Source of the DNA: Raphanus sativus | Lineage: Eukaryota; Streptophyta; Magnoliopsida; Brassicales; Brassicaceae | Assembly (NCBI RefSeq): GCF_000801105.2 | Contig: NC_079511.1 | Span: 10,718,784-10,782,783 of the forward strand | Length of the DNA: 64,000 bases | Reading direction: 5' to 3' | Shown here: in pieces, positions 34,466-44,290 of the stretch | Numbering within the stretch: position 1 is the stretch's first letter | Layout of the letters: the number at the start of each line of letters is the position of its first letter | Position numbers and translations under genes: made by a program | The notes under the pieces: model-generated | What the model saw: only the letters and a program-made list of their open reading frames with translations | Databases searched by the model: none | Told to the model about the DNA's origin: nothing

Positions 34466-35578
34466 TTACAAAATAGAGATTAAACTCGGGACATAACAAA
34501 GAACATTGTATGCTTCGAGTTTACATTTGTAAGCTATGTCATAATATTTAGTTCTGAGATCAAATGCCACCAATGGTCCATCCGAAGATTCACCATCGTA
34601 AAACAGTAACTTGTCCTTCCCCAAAACTGATAATGGTGTGAGTTTCTTCCACATGTTATTCCTACTCCAAGCATAGGTTCTTTGATCTACTGAATATATT
34701 TTATTCCATGTCTTGTCTTCTGAATCAAACGACCACATTACTTGCTCTGGCCCAATTCTATCAGACAAGCACAAACGATCATCAAGACTGCACATGGCAA
34801 GATTCGGTGTGTACAAGCCGTGGTACGAGTCGTGGAGAAAAGGAGGTTGAGGAATGACTTGAAAAATTTCGGTGTGAAGATCCAAAGACAAAACATTGGT
34901 TTCCCCACCCGCAGTGAGCCAATGAAGTGACCCATCACAATACACAGGACCTTGTTTTTCATGAATCAGATAGGGAGAAGCAGGGACAACATACCTCCAA
35001 GCATTTGTGGTAAAATCAAAAACTTCACAAGTAGTAATGCTTTTGTTTTTTAGACCAAATTCAACAGAATTGTATAACCAAACTGCCTTGTATGTCCCTT
35101 TGATCTTGTCTTTACCAAATCCAAGAGAAGGTTGTCTGATCTTCCTCCAGAAAGCCTCAAGTTGATAGTTGCATGGAGGAATAGTTCGATGCCAACGAGT
35201 GGTGGGATTAACCACAATACTCGAATCATAACGATCGGAGAGGCATATCAAACCGTCACAGCTGGTGTTGCAAATTAGGTAAAACTTTTTTTCCCAATTT
35301 GTAGGGATTTTGACAGAAACTGTTGACCCCACCACCAACGTTCTCAGAACTTCAATTCTAGGACTACTATCATAATAATAAGTATAACCATCGTATACCA
35401 AAACAACATCTGTTTTTCCTGATTGCTTGCGATGGAGCATTTGTCTTGTTTGGAAAGAACGGCATCGGATGATAGTTGATTTCCATTGCTTTGAAACCGT
35501 CGTGAACTTGAGGAGGGTTTTTACGTCAAGTCTCTCTAGAATACTCTCTATTATGTCGTGTGGTAGCAGTTCTTCCAT
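34466..35578 (-). CDS. F-box protein with F-box-associated (FBA) domain
   Basis: Intronless ORF of 370 aa. Residues 1-43 (MEELLPHDIIESILERLD then VKTLLKFTTVSKQWKSTI) form the F-box that binds SKP1/ASK in SCF ubiquitin ligases. The rest is a kelch-like FBA region with typical marks: CDGLICLSD, VVNPTTRWHRTIP, LGFGKDKIKGTYKAVWL, VFDFTTNAWRYV, GSLHWLTAG and VLSLDLHTEIFQVIP. This is the large, fast-evolving Brassicaceae FBA class, so substrate and orthology cannot be inferred. It lies downstream of the TORTIFOLIA1-like duplication, and a fragment of a second copy lies at 33,135-33,312. The frame is complete and there is no sign of decay. Confidence 0.9.
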   Translation of the reverse strand: MEELLPHDIIESILERLDVKTLLKFTTVSKQWKSTIIRCRSFQTRQMLHRKQSGKTDVVLVYDGYTYYYDSSPRIEVLRTLVVGSTVSVKIPTNWEKKFYLICNTSCDGLICLSDRYDSSIVVNPTTRWHRTIPPCNYQLEAFWRKIRQPSLGFGKDKIKGTYKAVWLYNSVEFGLKNKSITTCEVFDFTTNAWRYVVPASPYLIHEKQGPVYCDGSLHWLTAGGETNVLSLDLHTEIFQVIPQPPFLHDSYHGLYTPNLAMCSLDDRLCLSDRIGPEQVMWSFDSEDKTWNKIYSVDQRTYAWSRNNMWKKLTPLSVLGKDKLLFYDGESSDGPLVAFDLRTKYYDIAYKCKLEAYNVLCYVPSLISIL

Positions 35579-36286
35579 ACTGTTCTCTCTCTGAAAGATG
35601 AAAGAGAGAAGACACCATATATGCTTATTTATAAGAAATCATCTTCAAAAAGAAATTCGAGAAAAGAAAGTAAGGGGATCGCAATTTATTTGTTAAGTTT
35701 ATAAATATGAAATCTAGTATGCTAGATAATTTCAAACTCGTGGAAATTTAACATATTAATAAGTGTTTAATATGTTAAGAGTTAAACACAAGAAATCTAG
35801 AATAAGAAAATAGAGTTTTCTATTAGATTTGATTTGTGTTTTCCATATCTATCAGGTTAAAGGAAATTGTTTTCTAAAATTAATAAGAAACATTATTTTT
35901 ATAAATTTTTTGTTTCTAAAATTTTGATAGTCGGCAACTATCCACAAATCATGTTTTGTACTGGATCAGCATTTTCCAGATTTTAATTTTAATTTTTATC
36001 GTGGTGGAACCGAATCGTTAAAGCTTAGAATATTATGAAAATTTTGAAACTGTAGTTTGGTAGGTAGTTAACCCAAAGATATAATAAATTATATGGGAAG
36101 TTAACCAAAGACCAAATAAATTATCTTGGGAGTACTTTACATGGAGACTAAATGTGTTTTGGAATGTGTCATGCATAACTTAAGATGGATTTAGAAGTAT
36201 ACGCCGGGGGTAGCTAGTATATTTGAATTTTGTTAGTAGTTTTAACTCTTCAAGGATGGTAACACACTAACATGCAACCAGGACGA
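35579..36286. other. F-box gene promoter and intergenic DNA
   Basis: AT-rich upstream region of the F-box gene; no further coding signal. Confidence 0.45.
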
Positions 36287-36375
36287 GTTAGTCTGGTGGT
36301 GGTGTACGGCTTGCAACTGTAAATACGGTTCTGGGTTTGATTCGCACTGGTCATCGAGGCTTTCACATAGATTTT
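36287..36375 (+). mobile_element. tRNA-like SINE remnant
   Basis: agtctggtggtggtgtacgg (box A-like) is followed about 35 bases later by tgggtttgattcgca (box B-like) and a T-rich end. The arrangement matches a polymerase III promoter of a tRNA-derived SINE, with the same tctggtgg core as the remnant at 18.0 kb but in the opposite orientation. Confidence 0.5.
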
Positions 36376-37133
36376 TTTGGTCTGAGGAGAACAACACATG
36401 GCCTAATTCAACGCGGTTGCCAAAGATTCTAAACCTACCACGTGGCTAGTCTGAACTTACAAAGTGAAAGTCAGGATACCCTCGTAAATATAAAAAAAAC
36501 ATGCATCCATCATGCATGTGTATGTGGATGAACAAATTATGTCTTTGCGTGCTATTATAAGCAACCAAAACAAAAGCATGGAGGACAGGAAAGAAGAATG
36601 TTGCTGGATTTATCATAAACAAGAATAACAAACGTGAAATGGAATAAAAGATGGATGTATAATTGTAATGGAAGGTACATTCTTTTTTCTTTCTTTTGTA
36701 TGAATCAATCATTAGCTATAATCTTATAAATTTATAAAAAAATGAAAGTGGGGAGAGAAGAAAGGAACATGCTTCCAGCGGTTTCAAGCAATGTGCATAG
36801 CAACTTCCCACTATACTTATGCCTAAACCCTCTACCTAATACAATTAAAGGAACCATGTTTGATTTGCATTAAGCAAGTTTGGCGGCTCTATACATATAC
36901 CTCATCCCACTTTCTATCACTTTTCTCTTATTTTAGTTTTGAAAAATATTAGATGTTCAAAATTATTCAATACAACAAGCATATTCACATATATTACAAA
37001 AACAGCCCTAAGCAAACACAATATCAAAGTCAATAAAAGATTCTAGAAATGAAAGTCGGTTATAGACGACAAATTAAACAATAAAATATCTCAGAAACCA
37101 AATGATACAGCTGGATACAAAAATGATTTACTG
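36376..37133. other. Intergenic, no gene seen
   Basis: AT-rich DNA; the minus-strand ORF at 36446-36712 has no domain or context and is not called. Confidence 0.4.
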
Positions 37134-37250
37134 CTATACCCTGGGCAGAATTGTATGTTCTACAAACTCACTTATTGAATGAACCAACTTTTTAAGGTCG
37201 GCAACGCGAGATTGATGAAGAGCAATCGCCTTCAGCGTCACATTCAAGTC
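37134..37250 (-). pseudogene. Orphan terminal exon of unidentified gene
   Basis: A minus-strand open stretch of 38 codons bounded by a good acceptor (caatgtag) and ending in TAG. It reads DLNVTLKAIALHQSRVADLK and then KLVHSISEFVEHTILPRV, an amphipathic, coiled-coil-like helix. Codon choice looks coding. I found no partner exon within the next kilobase, so it may be a fragment of a gene broken by deletion. The gene family is not recognised. Confidence 0.4.
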
Positions 37251-38330
37251 CTACATTGTAATATATACAGCGTATTCGTAAGAAACTGATACCATTTACT
37301 TTTAGTTTACCAAAGGGGCATAACGAAACTAATTTAATAGATATTCTAGGTTGCAAAAGAAAATAACAATCTTATTAATATACTACTAGTTTTTTTTTTA
37401 TAAACAGTGATGAGTTTGTGTTGTCGAACATACAAGTGACAAACCTGATCTTAGCCACGTTTTGTTTAACTAATCGAACCAGGAAACATTCAACTTTCTG
37501 ATGTTACTTCGCCAGTGAAATGAAACTTATAAACCATACTTTTCTGTCATCTTTACTTTCGTTTTAAACTCATCAACCATATTTATTCCACACCAACCAA
37601 TTGTTTAGCTAGACACAGTAGCATCTTTGATTATCAAGCCTGAATCATGCTGTGTAGTGTGTACCACCAGGGTTGGTCCTCCGCTCCGGCGAATCTTGAA
37701 GAACAATTAATATTATTTCCCATAAAGAAAAAAACTAAAAGACCACACGCAACACAACTGTCAGGAAATCATACGTCTCCTTTTTCAAACCCAATACTAT
37801 ACTTTACATTACATAAATAAAAAAGACGAGAAAAGTCATGGTCCACCTCGTTGTAAGCATCTTTGGGATGGACACAAGTCGCAAAACTAGTGGCACCTTT
37901 CTCGTCTTCATTATTAAACAAACAACAAAAATCATTAATCCATAAGAAAATGACGTAGTAGTCTAAATTTAATTAATTTAACCCCAAAATATGAGGAAAA
38001 TGATTAGTACTAATCGGTGGCTACTCCAATAGTATTATTTGAGAAACGCTGACGCCTCCTAACGCGACTCATCACAACACAAACGCGTCTTTATCACAAA
38101 GGATTATTTCAGAAAAAAAAAAAATACATTAAATTAAATTTATATATTCCCTTCTTTCTTACAAAAAGAAGAACAAGAGTACTTTGGTCGGCCGGCGCAT
38201 AAAACCAGATCTCTTCTCCCCCGACTAAAACCTTCTCCAGATCAGTCTATTAAAAGCACGCTGTCCTGTCCTCACCCAGAAGATAAAAGTTTCGATTTTT
38301 ATTTATAACAACTTTAGTGGAGAAACCAAG
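37251..38330. other. Intergenic and GT92 gene promoter
   Basis: No gene is recognised. The last 200 bp, with pyrimidine-rich ccttctttctt / tcttctcccccg tracts, are probably core promoter and 5' UTR of the GT92 gene. Confidence 0.45.
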
Positions 38331-40082
38331 ATGATGGAGTATGAGAATGGGAAGAAGAGGAAAGTTCGGAACAGACAGCAGCACCAAACCAAACCACACT
38401 TCTTGTCTCTAAGGTATCTAACGACATGTCTCTGCTGTTTCTTCGTCTTGCTCTTCTTCTTATTATCCTCCGACCGTATCTCCGTCCGTTCCGATTCTCT
38501 CAGACCCTCTCTCCGCGTCCCTGCTCTCTCCGTCTTATCTTCCATGGATTCGATTCAGCGCTCCTTTCACGGTAGATTCCCTCCGCTGAGCATCCAAGAC
38601 AGAGTCCAGTTCCCCGACCACGTGCTGCTGCTGATTCTCTCCGCTAGAATCGGGAGAGGTGGGAAGGAGCTAGTTTGTGTTTATCATCACGGAGGAAGAA
38701 AGGAAGAGACTTTGGTGTTGTTGCCGTCGATCTCTAGCGATGAATTCGATGAGTTCAGATCGGTTGTTCGGTGCCCTAACGCTCCTTTAAACTATTCTTC
38801 GTCTGTTGATCTCCAATTCAAAGGAGATTTGGTTAAGAAGAAGATGAGTGATGATGAGAAGAAGGTTCGTGATTGGGCGAAAGTTGGTTACGAGGCGGTG
38901 ATTGACGGCGACGACACGGTTGTTGTGTTTGTGAAAGGATTGACTCGAAGACCTCACAAGGAGTCAGATCCTTCTTACTACAAATGCCAGTTCGAGACAC
39001 GTGTCGAAGTTTTGGTAACTCAAGCTCTCGCCGCGGCGCAAGAAGTCGTGAGGTGTGTTTTGCCTGAGAGCTTGAAGGTTAATCCGGAGGAGTTTCGTGT
39101 GAGCGTGATCCACGTCGATCCTAGAGGAAGATCTACCCCTGCTTTACCATCCGTTGCGAGAGTCTACAGTTCAGAGAAGAAGAAGAGTAGTGTGGTGAAG
39201 AGGGTGAAGAAGCATGAGCTTTGTGTTTGCACGATGCTATGGAACCAAGCACCGTTCTTGCGTGAGTGGATTATGTACCACTCGTGGTTAGGCGTCGAGC
39301 GTTGGTTTATATACGACAACAACAGCGACGACGATATAAAAGAGGAGATCGAGTTGCTCAACTCGGAGAATTACAATGTGAGCAGACACGTGTGGCCGTG
39401 GATCAAGACTCAAGAAGCTGGTTTCTCGCATTGTGCGGTTAGAGCGAAAGAGGAGTGCAGCTGGGTTGGATTCTTCGACGTGGACGAGTTCTACTACTTC
39501 CCCACGCATCGCTCTCAAGGGTTACCTAGCAAAAACGCTTTGAGCTCGCTAGTCTCTAACTACACTTCGTGGGGTTTGGTGGGAGAGATCAGAACAGAAT
39601 GTCATAGTTACGGTCCCTCCGGTTTAACCTCTGTTCCATCGCAAGGCGTGACGGTGGGTTACACTTGCAGACAAGCGAACCCGGAGAGGCATAAGTCGAT
39701 AATCCGACCAGAGCTGCTGACGAGCTCGTTGCTCAACGAAGTTCATCATTTTCAGATGAGGGAAGGAGTAGGGCATATGAGTTTATTGGAGAGCGTTGCG
39801 GTTGTGAACCATTACAAGTACCAAGTTTGGGACACTTTTAAAGCCAAGTTTCAGAGAAGAGTGGCTACTTATGTTGTGGACTGGCGAGAGAATCAGAACC
39901 AAGGGTCTAAAGATCGAGCTCCGGGGCTTGGTACTGAGGCTATTGAGCCGGTTGATTGGAACAGACGGTTCTGTGAAGTGTGGGATACTGGTTTGAAGGA
40001 TTTGGTTTTGTCTAATTTTGCTGATCAAGTGACTGGTTATTTGCCGTGGCAGAGGCAACAACAGCAACAACTACAAGAATGA
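38331..40082 (+). CDS. Glycosyltransferase family 92 protein (DUF23 type)
   Basis: Intronless ORF of 583 aa. A basic N-terminus is followed by a single hydrophobic anchor at about residues 28-46 (LRYLTTCLCCFFVLLFFLLS), giving a type II Golgi topology. The catalytic GT92 domain spans about 295-545: ELCVCTMLWNQAPFLREWIM, VERWFIYDNNSDDD, and the metal-binding DVDEFYYF at 383-390. The C-terminus ends in a Gln-rich run encoded by caacaacagcaacaa. Plant GT92 members include beta-1,4-galactan synthases; this branch (similar to At1g27200 from memory) is less well characterised, so the substrate stays open. A second Met one codon downstream is an equally good start. The gene is intact and lies upstream of the BIR3-like gene in the same orientation, as in Arabidopsis. 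Confidence 0.92.
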   Translation: MMEYENGKKRKVRNRQQHQTKPHFLSLRYLTTCLCCFFVLLFFLLSSDRISVRSDSLRPSLRVPALSVLSSMDSIQRSFHGRFPPLSIQDRVQFPDHVLLLILSARIGRGGKELVCVYHHGGRKEETLVLLPSISSDEFDEFRSVVRCPNAPLNYSSSVDLQFKGDLVKKKMSDDEKKVRDWAKVGYEAVIDGDDTVVVFVKGLTRRPHKESDPSYYKCQFETRVEVLVTQALAAAQEVVRCVLPESLKVNPEEFRVSVIHVDPRGRSTPALPSVARVYSSEKKKSSVVKRVKKHELCVCTMLWNQAPFLREWIMYHSWLGVERWFIYDNNSDDDIKEEIELLNSENYNVSRHVWPWIKTQEAGFSHCAVRAKEECSWVGFFDVDEFYYFPTHRSQGLPSKNALSSLVSNYTSWGLVGEIRTECHSYGPSGLTSVPSQGVTVGYTCRQANPERHKSIIRPELLTSSLLNEVHHFQMREGVGHMSLLESVAVVNHYKYQVWDTFKAKFQRRVATYVVDWRENQNQGSKDRAPGLGTEAIEPVDWNRRFCEVWDTGLKDLVLSNFADQVTGYLPWQRQQQQQLQE

Positions 40083-41248
40083 CTTTTTTTTTTTTTTGGT
40101 TACTTGGTTTGTGAGATTATGTACATTTGACGAGTATACATTAATATTCTCTTCTTTTGTTTTTATTTTTTGGTGGGGATAATTGAAATGGTTTCTATTT
40201 TTGATTTTTTTAGTTTACCACATTTGTAAATTTCAGTTATTTTTTTATTCTTCTTACATGAATTAATATTTTGTTTACAAATGTATTTTGGATTTTTGTT
40301 TGGACTATATTTTTTGTCGGTAAGAAAGTTGTCAGTAAGATGATGATAAAGATAAATCTTGAAGGAATCTTTAACACCAAACGTGTTAATCATTGTCGTT
40401 ATGGCAGTGGTAACGGTCCTAACGGATATTACCAATTTGATGATTATTACCCATCATAAAAGTAAAATAGTGGGGTATTAAAAGCGGCTTTCTATCATTT
40501 ATTTCTCATCATACATACCACTATCAGCGGCTATATCGTTCATTGTTCTCTTTTCCGGTCACCTGTACAATTCACCGTAAGGAAAAAGCCAGCCAGCCAA
40601 CCCTTACATGTTTGGGGCTAAAATGTAAGTAACGGTATAAAAAGCCCATGGGCCACAAAACATATTATCTTCAGACATTTTTTAGTTCTATAGAGATGTC
40701 TGTTTTCATAGTTTGTCACTATTTGTCACATACTACAACTTGCAAGTTTTGAACTCTTGCGAGTAATGAGCCAGCCTATATTTAACAAAAATGAATACCA
40801 TTAAAGTCACATTAATACGAGTATTTGATATGCTGGTCATATATAACAAAAACTATCATCATTACAAAAAGAGTCGTAAGTTCTTGATTTGTACTTTGAC
40901 CCTCACCCAGAAAGAATAACTACCTTTCCTTTTCAAAGATTTAAACATTGATACTTGAATCTTCTTCTCTCTGACTCTCAGACTTGCTTTTTCTGACGAC
41001 GTCGTTTAGTTACTGGATTCTTTTCCCAAACAAAACAAACCAGCTAGTAACAAACAAACAAATAATAATTAATAATCTCTGCAAAATAACTAAAAAGAAA
41101 AATAGTCAAAACAGAGGAAAAGAAAAAAAAAATAAAGTTGTCTCCTTTTCTCATCAGTACAGTCAATGAGCGTTCCTCCTTTCCGCCATTGAACTTCTCT
41201 GAGAGGAAAAAAAAAAGAGAAACCCTAGATCGATCCAAGCTTAACACC
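40083..41248. other. GT92 3' flank and BIR3-like promoter
   Basis: Includes a TATA-like ggtataaaaag at about 40,634 followed by gcccatgggcc (site II-like TGGGCC), about 600 bp before the receptor start. Whether these serve the receptor gene is not known. No coding signal is seen. Confidence 0.4.
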
Positions 41249-43048
41249 ATGAAGACTCCTCTCTTATGTCTTCTCCTCATCATCACCATCATCTCTTCAT
41301 CATCTTACGCAGAAGACGACGTCCTCTGTCTCCAAGGCCTAAAGAACTCACTCACCGACCCTTCCTCACGCCTCACCTCCTGGTCCTTCCCGAACTCCAC
41401 ATCCTCCTCGATTTGCAAGCTCACCGGCGTCTCCTGCTGGAACGAGAAAGAGAACCGCATCATCTCTCTCCAGCTCCAGTCTATGCAGCTCGCCGGCCAG
41501 ATTCCCGAGCCCCTCAAGCTCTGCCGCAGCCTCCAGTCCTTGGATCTCTCCGGAAACGACCTCTCCGGTGCGATACCTTCCCAAATCTGCTCCTGGCTCC
41601 CTTACCTCGTCACGCTAGATCTGTCCGGGAACAGACTCTCCGGCCCGATCCCGTCTCAGATCGTGGAGTGCAAGTTCTTGAACGCGCTCGTCCTCAGCGA
41701 CAACAAGCTCTCCGGTTCGGTTCCGACAGAGCTGAGCCGGTTAGATCGGTTGAGAAGGCTTTCTTTGGCCGGGAACGATCTCTCCGGAACGATTCCTTCA
41801 GAGCTGTCTCGTTTCGGGGAGGAGGATTTTTCGGACAATAGCGGTTTATGCGGGAAGCCTTTGTCGGGATGCGGGGCGTTGAGCGGGAGGAACTTGACTA
41901 TCATCGTGGTCGCTGGGGTTCTCGGGGCTGTCGGGTCGTTGTGTGTAGGTTTAGCGGTGTTCTGGTGGTTCTTTATGAGAGAGAGGAAGAAGAAGAAGAG
42001 AGGAGGGTACGGAGCTGGGAAGTCTAGAGACGATAGCGATTGGATTGGTCTGTTGAGGTCTCACAAGCTTGTTCAAGTCACTCTCTTTCAGAAACCTATC
42101 GTGAAGATCAAACTGAACGATCTAATGGCCGCTACTAACGAGTTCAGCTCCGGGAACATCGATGTCTCTTCGAGGACCGGTGTTTCCTACAAAGCGGATT
42201 TAACCGATGGGTCTGCGCTTGCTGTTAAGAGGCTTAGTGCCTGTGGGGTTGGGGAGAAGCAGTTTAAGTCGGAGATGAGTAAGTTGGGTGAGCTTAGACA
42301 TCCCAACTTGGTGCCGCTTCTAGGGTACTGCGTTGTGGAAGATGAGAGGTTGTTGGTGTATAAGCACATGCCTAACGGTACGTTGTTCTCTCAGTTGCAT
42401 AGCGGTGGATTCTGTGATGCGGTTTTGGACTGGCCGGCTAGGCTTATGATCGGTGTGGGAGCTGCGAGAGGGTTAGCTTGGCTGCACCATGGATGCCAGC
42501 CGCCGTATTTGCATCAGTTTATTAGCTCCAATGTTATACTTCTTGATGATGACTTTGATGCGAGGATTACTGATTACGGTTTGGCTAAGCTGGTTGGGAG
42601 TCGTGACTCTAACGATAGCTCGTTTAATAACGGAGATTTGGGGGAGTTGGGTTACGTGGCGCCTGAGTACTCGAGTACTATGGTCGCGTCTTTGAAAGGA
42701 GATGTGTATGGGTTTGGGATCGTGCTTCTTGAGCTGGTCACGGGGCAGAAGCCGTTGTCTGTTATAAACGGGGTTGAAGGGTTTAAAGGGAGTTTGGTGG
42801 ACTGGGTGAGTCAGTTTTTGGGTACTGGTAGAAGCAAAGATGCTATTGATAAAAGCATTAGCGGGAAAGGACATGATGAGGAGATATTGCAGTTCTTGAA
42901 AATCGCGTGTAGCTGTGTTGTGTCTAGGCCTAAGGAAAGGCCGACGATGGTTCAGGTGTATGAGTCTTTGAAGAACATGGCGGATAAACATGGTGTTTCT
43001 GAGCATTACGATGAGTTTCCACTGGTATTCAACAAACAAGAAGCTTGA
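41249..43048 (+). CDS. BIR3: LRR receptor-like pseudokinase, BIR3 type
   Basis: Intronless, 599 aa from the ATG at 41249. The ORF is open further upstream, but only this Met is followed directly by a signal peptide (about 1-21, ending SSSYAED). A capping WSFP...CKLTGVSCWNE segment leads into about five LRRs (residues 72-195), then the transmembrane helix (about 216-243) and a basic stop-transfer KKKKRGG. The kinase-like domain (about 300-575) keeps the lysine in LAVKRL (327) but has YLHQFISSN instead of HRDxxxxN (421-428), DYG instead of DFG (442-444) and no glycine-rich loop (SSRTGVSYKA). It should therefore be a pseudokinase, as known for BIR2/BIR3. BIR3 binds BAK1/SERK co-receptors at the plasma membrane and holds back immune and brassinosteroid complexes; in Arabidopsis it is linked to TNL-dependent cell death. 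The nearby TNL genes make that context notable. Confidence 0.93.
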   Translation: MKTPLLCLLLIITIISSSSYAEDDVLCLQGLKNSLTDPSSRLTSWSFPNSTSSSICKLTGVSCWNEKENRIISLQLQSMQLAGQIPEPLKLCRSLQSLDLSGNDLSGAIPSQICSWLPYLVTLDLSGNRLSGPIPSQIVECKFLNALVLSDNKLSGSVPTELSRLDRLRRLSLAGNDLSGTIPSELSRFGEEDFSDNSGLCGKPLSGCGALSGRNLTIIVVAGVLGAVGSLCVGLAVFWWFFMRERKKKKRGGYGAGKSRDDSDWIGLLRSHKLVQVTLFQKPIVKIKLNDLMAATNEFSSGNIDVSSRTGVSYKADLTDGSALAVKRLSACGVGEKQFKSEMSKLGELRHPNLVPLLGYCVVEDERLLVYKHMPNGTLFSQLHSGGFCDAVLDWPARLMIGVGAARGLAWLHHGCQPPYLHQFISSNVILLDDDFDARITDYGLAKLVGSRDSNDSSFNNGDLGELGYVAPEYSSTMVASLKGDVYGFGIVLLELVTGQKPLSVINGVEGFKGSLVDWVSQFLGTGRSKDAIDKSISGKGHDEEILQFLKIACSCVVSRPKERPTMVQVYESLKNMADKHGVSEHYDEFPLVFNKQEA

Positions 43049-44109
43049 GTGAGTGATTTTTTTAAGGCAGCGTAAAGCGCTGGAAAGGTATGAGGAATCT
43101 ACTCTGTATCAAAAAGCGTTTTTGTTACTTTTATATCTCATTCTTTGTTGCTTCTTCTCCCACTGTTCTTACTTGTTAACCGTGTTCTTGTGTTGTCTTG
43201 TTTACTGCTTGTTGTAAAATTATGTACATTCGCTGTGGGTCATCAATGTACTCTTTGGAATGTATTTGATATGAGAAGATTTGTTCCGCCTTGTTTCATG
43301 GTTGTACCGTACAAAGCTAACAAGTTCTTGGCAATTTGGTCTAATTCATTCCATAGATTCCAAATGTCTTTTTGCCTTAAAGTTGTATCATTAAAAAAGC
43401 TTTGTTCTGAACTGTTGATTTCATTTTTAATGGTCAAAAGGGTGAAAGCATAGTTTGGTGTGTTTGTGATGATATCTTTTGGATTAGATGTGGGGTTTGG
43501 TCTTAAGAATAAGACACGACAGAGTTTTAAAAGAAACGGTATGGTGGAGGCAGATCTAGAGATGTCAGCGTCTCGCTGAGCATACACACATGAACCTCGA
43601 CCCCACTTATAGTAATAATAACATCGTGTTTTGTCACCATTTCCTTTTTGATAATCTGGTGGTCTCTCTTGTTTGTTACTGTGACAAGCTGTGAAAGCCA
43701 TTTAATCAAAACTACTTGCACAGATCATGGGAAACAAGAGTCTCCTATTTTTGGTACTTTTTCTTACAGTGAGTGAACTTATATGAATGCAGAGATAAAG
43801 CGAATAAAGATTATAGAAGCAGAGGTAAACCAAATAAGCAAATAAGATTATAAAAGCAGAGGTAATGAAACAGATAAACAAGCAAATAAGATTATAAAAG
43901 CAGAGGTAATGAAACAGATAAACATTTTTAAAGTGAGTGAACTTAAAGAAGCAAATAAGCTTGAGAACAGTAAACTGAAGGGACAAGGAATGTATACTTT
44001 GAAAAGCAAAAACACAATAGCCAAAACACCATGTCTTTTTCTTTTGTTTGTTTGTTTATCAGCAACAGTTTGTCTGCAGTTTCTTAACTTCTCTGATAGC
44101 AGATCAAGT
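43049..44109. other. Intergenic between BIR3-like gene and TNL genes
   Basis: The 3' flanks of the convergent receptor and TNL genes. Apart from the 44-bp tandem repeat at 43,794-43,925 nothing is recognised. Confidence 0.5.
43794..43925. repeat. 44-bp tandem repeat, three units
   Basis: Two near-identical units (43,838-43,881 and 43,882-43,925) begin gcaaataagattataaaagc; a first, more diverged unit begins at about 43,794. The words gtgagtgaactta flank the array on both sides (about 43,770 and 43,933), suggesting that it grew from a single locus. Confidence 0.85.
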
Positions 44110-44180
44110 AACAGTGGAGTCACCTTCTGAACTGGCTTCACATTCTTCGAAATTCCGCAGCATTTTCAGAGGAACTTGCA
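44110..44180 (-). pseudogene. Relic of lost C-terminal exon of the 44-48 kb TNL
   Basis: Downstream of the present stop codon, the minus strand still reads LRNFEECEASSEGDS, matching the last residues (FRSFEEGEASSISES) of the complete TNL at 52-57 kb. The preceding approximately 160 codons of that exon are missing here. Confidence 0.7.
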
Positions 44181-44290
44181 ATGAGAAGTATCTCACAAGA
44201 TTGCAAGAAACTTGTTAACAAACACTGAGTTTAAACTAATTGAGATTCTGGAGTTTTAACAAATCACCTTGGACAGTTTTTTCCTTTACT

